Source of the DNA: Welwitschia mirabilis
Lineage: Eukaryota > Gnetophyta > Gnetopsida > Welwitschiales
Reading direction: 5' to 3'
NCBI GenBank assembly: GCA_051453625.1
Contig: JBOZIK010000001.1
Location: forward strand, 269,237,971 to 269,268,595
DNA length: 30,625 nt
How positions within the stretch are numbered: position 1 is the stretch's first letter; each line of letters opens with the position of its first letter. The notes beneath the pieces are model-generated. The model saw only the letters and a list, made by a program, of their open reading frames with translations. It searched no databases and was not told the DNA's origin. Positions 22,085-30,345 of this stretch are shown here, piece after piece. Made by a program: the position numbers and the translations under genes.

Positions 22085-22422
22085 CAAAAGAAAAATATTC
22101 TAGTCTATGATGGAATGTGTATCCAAATATTTTGAATTAAATAGTATGCATAATCATTAAATTTTATTTTAGCAAAGGGAAAGATTTAAAGTTTTAAAAT
22201 TATTTCACATTATCTTAACAATTTAATAAATTATTTAGTTTGAGTTTGCTTTAATAGAATTGATATGCCCATAATGAAATAAAAATAATTATCAGATAAC
22301 TTTATTTGGAATAAAACTTAAAAATTTTATTAAGCTAAAAAGTTTATTACATCTTGTTGTAGAAATAACGACAAAAACATCTCTCAAGTTACTAAGCAAA
22401 TAAATCAATCAACCGAAGCAAC

Positions 22423-23082
22423 TCAATTCTTGAAGTAGCTAGAAAATTTGTTCTTTCTATTAGAACGCTTAGTCTTAGAAGACAATCCCACAAAATTCTC
22501 ACCTAAGGGAACTCGATGCATCTCACTTAGAGACTAAGACAACATATTGATCTCTTCTAGGTTGGCTTGCTAAAAGTTTTAGTAAGGCATAGCATTCCAT
22601 ATTGTTTTCTATATGTTTTTTTTATCAAAACTTAATGTAGTAAGACTAAGTACAGAGTTTGTGCCTTGAAGCTAATCAAATATTTTCTCTAATACTTGCA
22701 TTGGCCTAACTCATCGGCCTAAAGAAACATCATAAGCTGAGTCCCCCTGATTGAGTTTTTAATAAATATCTTCAGTTCTCACCCTTAGGTACTCAACCAC
22801 CAAGTGATGAATCATGAAGAGGGATGACACTATTTTCAAAACTATCCTTGTCAACCTCAGTAATGAAAGAGTCTAAGGTATCTATGACCTCAACAGTTGA
22901 TTTGTAATCATAGTACAAGAACTTCTATATCTTGTTTTCTGACCTAACTAGAATTTAAGGTGACTAGGGTCTACACTACTAATGCACATGTCAATCTATG
23001 TGAAACCTAAATTGAACAGGCAATGTTTTACTTTTTTAACACCCGGGGTAGCAATGGGAGAGTGAGAGGAAGTATAAGCCAT
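22423..23082 (-). pseudogene. Antisense extra ORF between pol and 3' LTR (Tat-type aORF), remnant
   Basis: Reading the - strand, an ATG at 23082-23080 opens MAYTSSHSPIATPGVKKVKH. A shifted frame continues LYYDYKSTVEVIDTLDSFIT and EVDKDSFENS. A further shift leads to VEYLRVRTEDIY, QGDSAYDVSLGR, VLEKIFD, then SLSEMHRVPLGENFVGLSSK, and it closes with the basic stretch KTKRSNRKNK and a TGA at 22425-22423. I count about nine internal stops and at least two frameshifts over some 219 codons; many stops sit where CAA, CAG or CGA would fit. Known: Tat elements such as Grande and Retand carry an antisense ORF of unclear function at this place. I do not recognise the family from sequence. The basic end suggests a nuclear or nucleic-acid-binding protein (inference). 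Confidence 0.65.
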
Positions 23083-23664
23083 AAGGATTAATTTAAAAAA
23101 TATAATAAGAATTGGAAGATGATTAAGTGGAGGAATTTTAAAGCTCAGATGGAGAAGGATGAATGATTAGCATGAATGAACAAGATTTATAGCATAATTC
23201 TTACTAGTATGTTTAACAAGTGTGATTCATACTAAGTTATCTAGTGCACATGTTTCCTACATTGAAGTAAAGTATTATGTAGAAACTATATATCTATTTT
23301 GTTTAACAACTGAAGTATGCCAAGTACCAACAACAATCTTGGAGCAAGATAGGAATCATAGAATCCCAAGCTAATCAAGGTTCAATCTAAAGTTAAAACT
23401 TCAAATTGATTTATGATCACTTTAGTTTTTTCTAAGCTACATGCCATTGCAGGGATTCACCAAACTTTATCACCATTAATTACATTACCAAAGGGTTAAC
23501 AAAACCCTGCAAATACTTTTAATTGAAAGAAGATCTTTAGACCATGTTTAATAATGTAGAAAAAAATTTATTTATTTTAGAAGAAAATAGGAAATCAAAA
23601 TTACTGAGTTTTCCCCTCCAATAAGCTATTATCATAAGACAGGCTTTAAAATTAAGTTTATCCT
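23083..23664. other. Spacer upstream of the antisense ORF start
   Basis: AT-rich, no frame supported. If the antisense ORF has its own promoter it should lie here, on the - strand; nothing convincing stands out. Confidence 0.4.
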
Positions 23665-24060
23665 GTTAACCAACACTAAATCAATGCAAGTTTGAGTTAT
23701 ATTTTGAGCCAACTTGATAAACATAGAGATTGCACTTGCATAAAACCACATCTCCTAGTTAATCGATACTAACTCAAAGTAAAACTTTGAGTCATATTTT
23801 AGACTAAATCACTATGATGAAAATATAAAAATTTTTGGTTAACCAACTTAAAGTTGAAATGTTGAATCAGATCTCATGCCAACTCGATTATCTCCTTGCA
23901 TTTAGAAAACTTGCAATGAAATAAAGATCACCTAATTAACTAACACCGACTCGAGAACTTCGAGTTGGATTTTAAGCCAAGCCATCAAGATGTAAGTTTA
24001 AGGAGTTGACTGAGACTAGCCCAAACCTAAATCTTTGAACCAAATTTTAAGTTAACATCA
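23665..24060 (+). repeat. Degenerate tandem repeats, about 80-97 bp period
   Basis: Units opening with (G/A)TTAAC(C/T)AAC or a variant begin near 23665, 23758, 23838 and 23935, with a partial unit near 24004. Shared parts include a GAGTTxxATTTTxAGCCAA block and a C(A/T)CCTA block before the next unit. Identity between units is low. Known: tandem repeats in the 3' untranslated region are typical of Tat elements and can seed satellite DNA. Confidence 0.5.
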
Positions 24061-24889
24061 TTTTCTTAAACTTGTTTCTAAAGGAAGGGCTTTCTTCTTG
24101 ATGAATCTCCCTCAAATTTTAACTATAACTCTTTCATGTGACTTCACTTTTTTTATTCTTACTTGCTTCATTATAATAAGTGATTGGAATTTAAAGGATC
24201 TCGAGTTCTCAATGACTACCTTTGAACTCTTTCGACCGACTTCATAATGGATTTGACAACCCTCATCAAACCTAGTATTGTGAAGAGCAGTCACCACTTA
24301 AATATGACATTCTATTCCTTAAGAAATTCACTTAAGCCTTTTCTCGATGACCCATTCTCATTCTTTATGATGTCCATCGCAATATCAGTTCCATGTCGTC
24401 TAACCCACATCAGCATTCAGAACATCAGTTTTAAGTCAGCAGATTTTCCTATTATTTACCTTACCAATGTGTCATTCTATTTTTTAGCATTAGTAATGTC
24501 TGAAATAATTCTAGTTCCATCTATTTTATTTCCAGTAAAAATTCTCATTTACTCCTCATACGTGTGAATTTAATATAATAGTAAGTATGAGTTTTTATCT
24601 ATTTTAAGCAGGAAACAAGTTAGTAAATCTTACTTTCACCTCTACATTTTAATTTGTCATACTTGAGTCCTTTTTTGTATTTAAGATCTTGAGTAGGAGC
24701 AGAAAACCTTCATATAAAAATCTCAAGTATGATCAATATTTTAATTTCAACATTCTAAAGAAGGCTAAATTTAACATGGGGGAAGAGTTGAATACACTTT
24801 TATACACTTTTAATTTGTTAAAATGATGTTTTATATTCTTATGAAAGTAAAGTTAGGTAAAATAATTAGGTTTGAGCATAAAGAATTGG
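24061..24889. other. Spacer between tandem repeats and the sense extra ORF
   Basis: Contains open frames on both strands (24112-24297 on -, 24247-24567 on +) that overlap each other and match nothing I know. No other signal. Confidence 0.4.
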
Positions 24890-25647
24890 ATGTGTTACAC
24901 AGCCTTAACAAAAAATTATGACTTCATTAGTAGATTTGAAGAATATTTAGAAAGTACTATTCAAAAAAGTTATGGGGGATGATCAAAGCTAAGCTAAGTT
25001 TTTGATAATTATAAAAGAGATATTAAATCATTGAGAATTGAAATTATTCAGAAAGAAGCTAAAGATCCTACTAGAGAATTCATTTTTTTTTGAATGACAC
25101 CACAACAAAATTTTATAAAATACTGGAAGAATGTGAGTCTGATGTAAAAGTTTTTATAGTGTCCTCTCAAGATCTTCAATAGTTGTATTCTTTTAGAGAT
25201 CTAATTGTGCAAGACATGATTATGCTAAGAGGCACTTTTGCAGATATTTTTTTGAAACTAGAGAATAAAATTTTTTCAAAAATGTACATAGTTCCCCTTA
25301 AACAAACTTCAAGAATAGGACTCCAAATGCGGATAGCTTCAGAGCTAGAACATACACCTCAAAGTCCTTGAGCAAAAGTCCCTCTAGCTCCCAAAAGAAA
25401 GAGAGAAGAGCCAAAGTAGTTAAAGGCTCCTCCACAAGGCAGGGGCAAGGGAAGAAAGGTAGCTACTCCAGAGTAGATGGACGTAAAGATCATAGATTTA
25501 AGTGATCCTGTCCTACAAGAGGAATAGAGAAAAATTTTAGTTGCCTTTGAACAAGAAAAACAATCTTCCCAATTAGCCAAGAACATTGAGAAATAAAAAT
25601 CAAATAAGGAGCACCCTTTTATTTGCAAAAGGAGAAAAGGAAAATGA
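24890..25647 (+). pseudogene. Second extra ORF, sense strand, before the 3' LTR, remnant
   Basis: From an ATG at 24890 the frame reads MCYTALTKNYDFISRFEEYL and continues through VFDNYKRDIKSLRIEIIQKE. A frameshift follows in a T-run near 25085. The new frame reads KFYKILEECESDVKVFIVSS, then LYSFRDLIVQDMIMLRGTFA (25177 on). A basic part with PLAPKRKREEPK and PPQGRGKGRKVATPE follows, then MDVKIIDLSDPVLQEE and a Lys/Arg-rich end, KRRKGK, before TGATGA at 25645-25650. I count about eight internal stops, mostly TAG, TAA or TGA where CAG, CAA, TGG or CGA would fit. The frame ends some 90 bases before the 3' LTR. I recognise no family. The KRKR and GRGKGR stretches suggest nuclear localisation and nucleic-acid binding (inference). 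Confidence 0.55.
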
Positions 25648-25652
25648 TGAGT

Positions 25653-25682
25653 GAGTCTCTCTCTCTCTCTCTCTTTCTCTCT
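25653..25682 (+). repeat. (CT)n microsatellite
   Basis: About ten CT units with a T interruption, between the sense extra ORF and the polypurine tract. Confidence 0.9.
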
Positions 25683-25723
25683 ATTTTGTATATATTTATT
25701 TGTTAAGGGACTAACAAAACCTT

Positions 25724-25737
25724 AAGCTTAAGGGAAT
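25724..25737 (+). promoter_or_regulatory. Polypurine tract of the Tat-like element
   Basis: AGCTTAAGGGAAT lies directly before the 3' LTR TG. It is a weak, partly eroded form of the AAGGGGGAAT-like tract that primes plus-strand synthesis in gypsy elements. Confidence 0.55.
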
Positions 25738-26688
25738 TGATAATGATTAATTTTGATGAAAACTTTGCTTATTAATAAAATGTTTTCATTTTCATAATTA
25801 TGCATTTTAGATAACAATAGATGTTTTTATTTATAAATGTACTTACTAATCAATAGGTTAGTTAGTTAGTATGTGAATAGGTTAGTATATATATTTTTTA
25901 TTATTAACTTACAGATACAAAATGCCATTTAACATGAAGATGAAAGAGAAGGCTGAGGTGGCGGAAAAGTAGTAATAACCTCAACTATAAATCTATCCCT
26001 AAGGATTAAAGAAAGGAAAGAAAAAATAGACAGGGGTATAAGAATGGGATTACCACCAAAGGTGGTGATCATTTTGGGAAAAATGTCTAGAATAGACTCA
26101 ACAAGAAGGTCAATAAGGGAAGCTTCAGCTATCCTATAAAGGTCGCAATAGCATCTCCCATACTCTAAAGTATTACTTAGAAAGGGAAACACAAGCTTTA
26201 GTGCATCTTTATGTAATAATTAATATTTTAATATTAAGCTGAAAAGAATTTTTTGAGGATCATTTATGCATGTTATATTACTTGAAAAAGTAATACTATT
26301 TCCATTTGCTCCTGTTTGTGCAGTTGAACATAAACCAAGATAATTAACAGTACTGAGAAATAAGTAGTGTTCAGCATCTCATCTAATTTCTATTATGTTT
26401 TACGACTTTATTCATTTCCTCCTATTGTAGTATATGTACATAACAACTTAGCAGTAATACATTGACTTGACTAGTTTAAGTCGCTTCACCATGATATTAT
26501 CATAATGATGCATTTTGAACTAAATGGTTAAATCTCAACTAGTTCTTTAGTAAGCCTTTGATTATTGTTATTGCATGATGTTGAGCTTATTTTAAATTAA
26601 CAATAGCATAGTTTCTACCTTTTTTCAACACTGTTTTCTATTATTTGTAATATTTTATGCATTTGTTTCACCACATAAGCACCCATCA
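25738..26688 (+). repeat. 3' LTR of the Tat-like element (951 bp)
   Basis: Starts TGATAATGATTAATTTTGAT and ends ACATAAGCACCCATCA. It is full-length homologous to 13890-14770 and 70 bp longer, because of a block at about 26460-26529 that is missing from the 5' LTR. That block includes ATGATATTATCAT, an imperfect palindrome. Confidence 0.9.
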
Positions 26689-26693
26689 GGATC
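26689..26693 (+). repeat. Target-site duplication, right (GGATC)
   Basis: Five bases right after the 3' LTR CA; pairs with GGATT at 13885-13889 with one T/C difference. Confidence 0.6.
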
Positions 26694-28259
26694 TATTAGA
26701 CATTATTAACATACATGTCAAAAATTTCTAGGACATATTTAATAAGATATCCTATATTAAGAGAAAGTAGTTAGAATAGATTAATTATCCATTTACATCT
26801 TAAAAAGCAATAAGAAGATAATAAAATTAAAAAAACATGTATTTTATCTTCAAAAAATCTAAATAAACAAAGAGTATAAGTGTGAGATTCCCAAGGGATG
26901 TCAAGCCATCTACTTGTCTATATTTAAAAATGATGAGAACTCATTTGCATCATGTTGATTAGACATCTAATCCTAGTTGAGATTTTAGCACTTAAGTAAT
27001 GTGATTCTTGGTTAAGATGTCTTTTGAAAATTTGCTCATAATAAGATGTCTTTTTCCCTTTATGTTCAACCAAATATTTTAAAGCACTTTACTTTTAACC
27101 ATGTGACAAATGTACTTTATACCAGATGGTACATCCTCTAACTCCATCTTTTATTTTTTTCAATCACTCTTTTCCTTCATAAAACTATTCTTTATTCTAG
27201 TTAGCTTTCAAAACTACTTTTGCAAATTCCATCACTAGTGTATTCTTTACCCTTTCTACATAAGCAATAAATTGACAAATTACTTTGGCTTCTGGAGGAA
27301 GCATATTTTCTTCTAATAATAAAATATGATATATTGTCTAAGCCTTAACCTAAAATTTAGAAGTAAGAAAATGCTCTTGTGCTATTTTAAGATGCTTTCA
27401 CCATTTTTCTACCAATCCTAGTTCCCACACTATACAGCCTCAGAGTATTATTGACCTATCAATTATTTGAAACAACTATTTCCTTTCTTCCTAAGCCCAA
27501 ATTTTTCCCTATTTACATTTATTTTATAGTCCATGCAAAGTTTTCTACTTCTTATAATTTTCACCTAGATACATTTATCACATGTTTAATTGTGGAAGTA
27601 ATGGAAACGTTATGAGAATTTATTATTTCAACTAGATCATTGTAGAACTTGAACTGATAATTAGTAAAATCTTAGTTTTTCCAATATTCATCTTTATACT
27701 TCTAGTTAAACAAAAATCATCTAATACTTATAACATATGTTGAATACCTTTCACTAGTAGATATTAAGATTACATCATTAGCAAAAAGATGACATTAGTG
27801 ATAAAGTACGTAATTTAAACTAAATGTTCCATAGGAACCATTTGTAGCCACTTTTCTAATTTGTTTATGAAAATGCCAAATCGAGTAGAAGAAAGTGGGT
27901 AACCCTAATGTACTATAATTTCACTATGAAATTACCAAAATTCTCTAACTCATTTTCTTTAATCTTAGTAATGACCTATTCATAAAAATTGTATATTTCT
28001 ATAATCAAATTAAGAGAAGCATCAAACTTCAACAACCATTGCCAATATGTTTTGTGAAATTCCAAAAAGAAAATGAAAGTTTTATTCTTTGGTCCTTTGT
28101 AAAATCAATGCAATGTCTACGAGTAGCCACATGATCAATGGTGAAGTGTTCGATTAAAATCCTTCTTGTGACCTAACTCTTACCCCTTTATCCTTTGCCC
28201 ATTCATCAAGTATGTTTTTCTTAAAGCAGTGCTTAACAATTTAGCAAACATGTTGGTAA
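26694..28259 (-). mobile_element. RTE-type LINE, reverse transcriptase part, decayed
   Basis: On the - strand from 28259 downward: MFAKLLSTALRKTYLMNGQR, then a shifted frame with HVATRRHCIDFTKDQRIKLS, FGIFINKLEKWLQMVPMEH and LFANDVIL. This is the RT ADD box with the first Asp changed to Asn (27774-27779). LDDFCLTRSIKMNIGKTK follows. Farther on comes a CK.GKIW.W-like block ending IIL*GCIVWE, the C-terminal YGCEVWG signature of RTE elements, then QIDVSSH-like and RWLDIPWE text near 26905-26960. This order fits the RTE clade rather than L1. Many stops and frameshifts. The 5' part is cut at 28259 by a Copia LTR and the 3' part ends at the Tat-like element. Confidence 0.7.
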
Positions 28260-28814
28260 TGAAGGATCTACAAACCCTAGGGGAGGGGTAAATAGGTTTT
28301 AAAAAATTTATAATTTACCCCTTTAAAAATACACCAAAATATCAATACATTTTAAATAAGAACTAACTACTATAAAAAGAATTTGGATGAATGAAAGAGC
28401 CAAAAAATAACTAAAATGAAAATACCAAGGAGGAGCACTTGACATAATAATTTATAGTGATTCAAGAAAATCCCCTTACTCCACTCTCGATTATTAGCTT
28501 CAATCCTTAGCTGATTTAAATCCTTATTGCTTTCTTTCTAGGTTTCTAAGTCAACTTGCAACCTTTAAAAATGGACTTTTTGAGGCTAAGTCTTAACATT
28601 TTTAGAGCAAAGTTTTGGTAAGAATAGTGTGTCTAAATGCACTGGCTTTACTAGATCTGAAGCGCAATTAAAGTGAGAATACATTGTTTTAAGAGAAAAT
28701 CACAAGTACAGATTCATACAGTGCAGTACATTGTTCTTTGTCCAATGAATATCACTAGTACAAATGTGCTTTCTTCTTTTGAAAATCAGTGTTAAAGATT
28801 CCTATTCATTTGGC

Positions 28815-28821
28815 TTATATA
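28815..28821 (-). promoter_or_regulatory. Putative LTR TATA box (TATATAA)
   Basis: Lies about 110 bases downstream of the GTCGAC-type motifs on the - strand, matching the arrangement at 254-260 on the + strand copy. Confidence 0.45.
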
Positions 28822-28919
28822 GGGGACAATTTTTGTGCCAAGAAAGATGAATCTAACACTTCAATGGTTAGAAATAGAAAGGGTAACAACTAGAAAATAA
28901 CTAAAAAGTCCTATTTCTT

Positions 28920-29240
28920 CTATGACCAGTTGATCCCTCGAAACATTCAGTTAACTAGATTGGCTGTCATCATCGAAGTTAGTCAACTCCACTTTTTTCT
29001 ATTCGACTTGATATCCTTACATCATATAGTCCAGTCGACCCCATCCAGAGTTCGATCAACCACATTTGGTTTAGGTCCAATCGATCTTATTTCGATCTAG
29101 TTGACCCTTTATCAATTTGATCAAATAATTTTTTGGTTCAGGTCCAGTCGACTCCTTATGGAGTCCAGTCGACCCTTTGTGAACTTTAACAGAAAACTTT
29201 AGGTTTAGGTCTAGTTGACATCTTTGGGATCCGGTTGAAC
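28920..29240 (-). repeat. GTCGAC-type motif array in the Copia LTR
   Basis: On the - strand, units such as GGGTCGACTGGACTC, GAGTCGACTGGACCT and GGTCGACTGGACTA recur with 30-90 base spacing, with eroded forms (GATCGATTGGACCT, GTCAACTAGACCT). Same motif family as at 1-180. Confidence 0.65.
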
Positions 29241-29261
29241 CCTTATTAATTTTGTCACTTT

Positions 29262-29408
29262 TAACTTGGTCTTAGTTCAGATTACAGGCTGTAACTCGCC
29301 TGCATGAAGCAGGAATTGCTAGTAATCGTTGGTTAGCTATACGACGGTGAATTCATTCTTGGGCCTTATACACACTGCTTGTCACACTATAGGAGCTGGC
29401 CATGCGAG
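29262..29408 (+). pseudogene. Plastid 16S rRNA 3' fragment (nuclear plastid DNA), decayed
   Basis: The text CTCGCCTGCATGAAGCAGGA, then GCTAGTAATCG, GGTGAATTCATTCTTGGGCC and CACACTATAGGAGCTGGCCA is the 3' region of plastid 16S rRNA (the segment with the universal GTACACACCGCCCGTCAC block, here changed at several positions). The features are plastid rather than mitochondrial: CTCGCCTGCATGAAG and GGAGCTGGCCATG. Compared with the usual plastid sequence, nearly all differences are C-to-T or G-to-A. About 147 bases remain, so it cannot be functional. It lies inside the Copia LTR, on the opposite strand. Confidence 0.92.
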
Positions 29409-29534
29409 GCAAATGAAAAATGTTGAATTACTTCTGATATGTAAGGATTTTAACTTTCTAAAATGTTTGCAACATATTACGCTACACCAAATATGTTAGT
29501 TTGACATCAATTTGGCAATATAACTTAACAATAT

Positions 29535-29544
29535 CCCCCTTTGA
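29535..29544 (-). promoter_or_regulatory. Polypurine tract of the Copia element
   Basis: On the - strand, CCAATATCAAAGGGGGATAT is followed at once by the LTR start TGTTAAG. A ...CAAAGGGGGA(G/T)AT|TGTT junction is typical of plant SIRE-type elements. Confidence 0.75.
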
Positions 29545-29975
29545 TATTGGTGGCAAACTATATTTGATTATATATTAAAAAATTATCAAGATTATAAGAA
29601 AACTCCCATTCACGAAATGCCCAAAAAGAACTTGGAATATTATCAACCAATATAACATTTTTCTGTTTTTCACATGTATTTATAATTTTTGCAAAAATCA
29701 AAATGGGAAATATTTAGATGCATATTTTGTAGAAAATATAATGGTCGTTTTAACAAAAGTAGTACACTAGTAATTACTAAAACAACTAACAATAGAATAA
29801 CTACAAATAAGCATTACACATAAGAATTACTTTTTCAGAGATATACAATAACTATACTGAAAAGAAAAACAACAGACTCAAGAGAATTTTTTTTTTTTTT
29901 TATTAGAAAAGAGACTGTTTTCTACTCCTTTTGACATCAATGACAAAAGGAAAAAAAACAACAAAACTTGAAGGA
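29545..29975 (-). other. 3' untranslated part of the Copia element
   Basis: Holds a T16-19 run (about 29887-29901) and a second GTCATTGATGTCAAAAGGAG motif on the - strand (29926-29945) that resembles the polypurine tract region. No reading frame. Confidence 0.45.
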
Positions 29976-30345
29976 CTAATCAAACTCCTCCTCTTCCTTA
30001 GATTCTTCTTCCAAAATTGGATCCTCTTCTTCTTCTTCTTCTTTTGCCGTTTGGTGCTGAGAGCTATCAGCCTTCTCAAAAGTATCTACAATTTCGTAAC
30101 CAGCCATAATAAGAGCCTCCTTCATGTGACGAGTATGTAAATCAAGCGGTTTTAGGTATGACATTGTCTCTTCAAGAGAGCCCTGCTAAGGAGAAGGAGA
30201 TTTTAAGGATTTCTTCGTCCCTAAAAAAATATACATGTGGGAAAGAGTGGCACGCCCAATAGAAGACATGGGGATTAAAGTTTCAAGCTTGGGGTGTAAC
30301 TGGACTCTAAAATGACTACAAATATTTGTAATAAAGACAAAAGAT
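29976..30345 (-). pseudogene. 3' end of an extra (env-position) ORF of the Copia element, interrupted
   Basis: One - strand frame runs from 30345 to a TAG right after 29976 with a single internal stop (TAG at 30188-30186). It reads SFVFITNICSHFRVQLHPKL, then IPMSSIGRATLSHMYIFLGT, then MSYLKPLDLHTRHMKEALIM (from 30164), and ends in an acidic tail with EEEEEEDPILEEESKEEEEF. The acidic tail is encoded partly by a (GAA)n repeat. Its place, between pol and the polypurine tract on the element's sense strand, is where SIRE-lineage Copia elements carry an extra env-like ORF. I see no signal peptide or membrane segment in this part and do not recognise the family. Upstream it is cut exactly where a CACTA-like terminus begins. 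Confidence 0.5.

Larger units (their letters stand above)
21511..22422. other. Post-pol spacer with simple repeats, no gene
   Basis: AT-rich. Holds an (AT)n run at about 21856-21876 and an A/GAA/GA-rich tract at about 22024-22084. No reading frame supported. Confidence 0.5.
13885..26693 (+). mobile_element. Tat-like Ty3/gypsy LTR retrotransposon, decayed, about 12.8 kb
   Basis: Two direct LTRs (13890-14770 and 25738-26688) begin TGATGATGA/TGATAATGA and end CCATCA. They are flanked by GGATT (13885-13889) and GGATC (26689-26693), a 5-bp target duplication with one change. The internal order is gag, protease, RT, RNase H, integrase. Integrase after RT/RNase H marks Ty3/gypsy rather than Copia. 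There is no chromodomain: after integrase comes an SH3-like tail (KVTYQVNEQRIRLYYD). The non-chromoviral Athila/Tat group is therefore likely. An antisense ORF between pol and the 3' LTR favours Tat. A second copy of gag and a 100-N gap disturb the 5' half. Confidence 0.88.
28260..29530 (-). repeat. SIRE-like Copia 3' LTR (1271 bp), - strand
   Basis: Read on the - strand it starts TGTTAAGTTATATTGCCAAA directly after a polypurine tract and ends CCCTAGGGTTTGTAGATCCT plus TCA at 28260. It contains GTCGAC-type motifs (29240 to 28920), a TATATAA box (28821-28815) and a C-rich end (CCCCTCCCCTAGGG). The last 200 or so bases match the + strand LTR at 1-841. Five bases beyond its end read GGTAA (28255-28259) and are the presumed target duplication; the partner is outside the window. 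Confidence 0.7.

Noticed and set aside
24247-24567. 106-codon + strand hydrophobic frame in the Tat-like element
   Set aside because: Overlaps a - strand frame, has no support from motifs, and lies in the spacer between two better supported extra ORFs. It could be revisited if sibling copies keep it.
29262-29408. Mitochondrial small-subunit rRNA as the origin of the fragment
   Set aside because: The blocks CTCGCCTGCATGAAG and ACTATAGGAGCTGGCCATG are plastid-like; plant mitochondrial 18S differs at these places.
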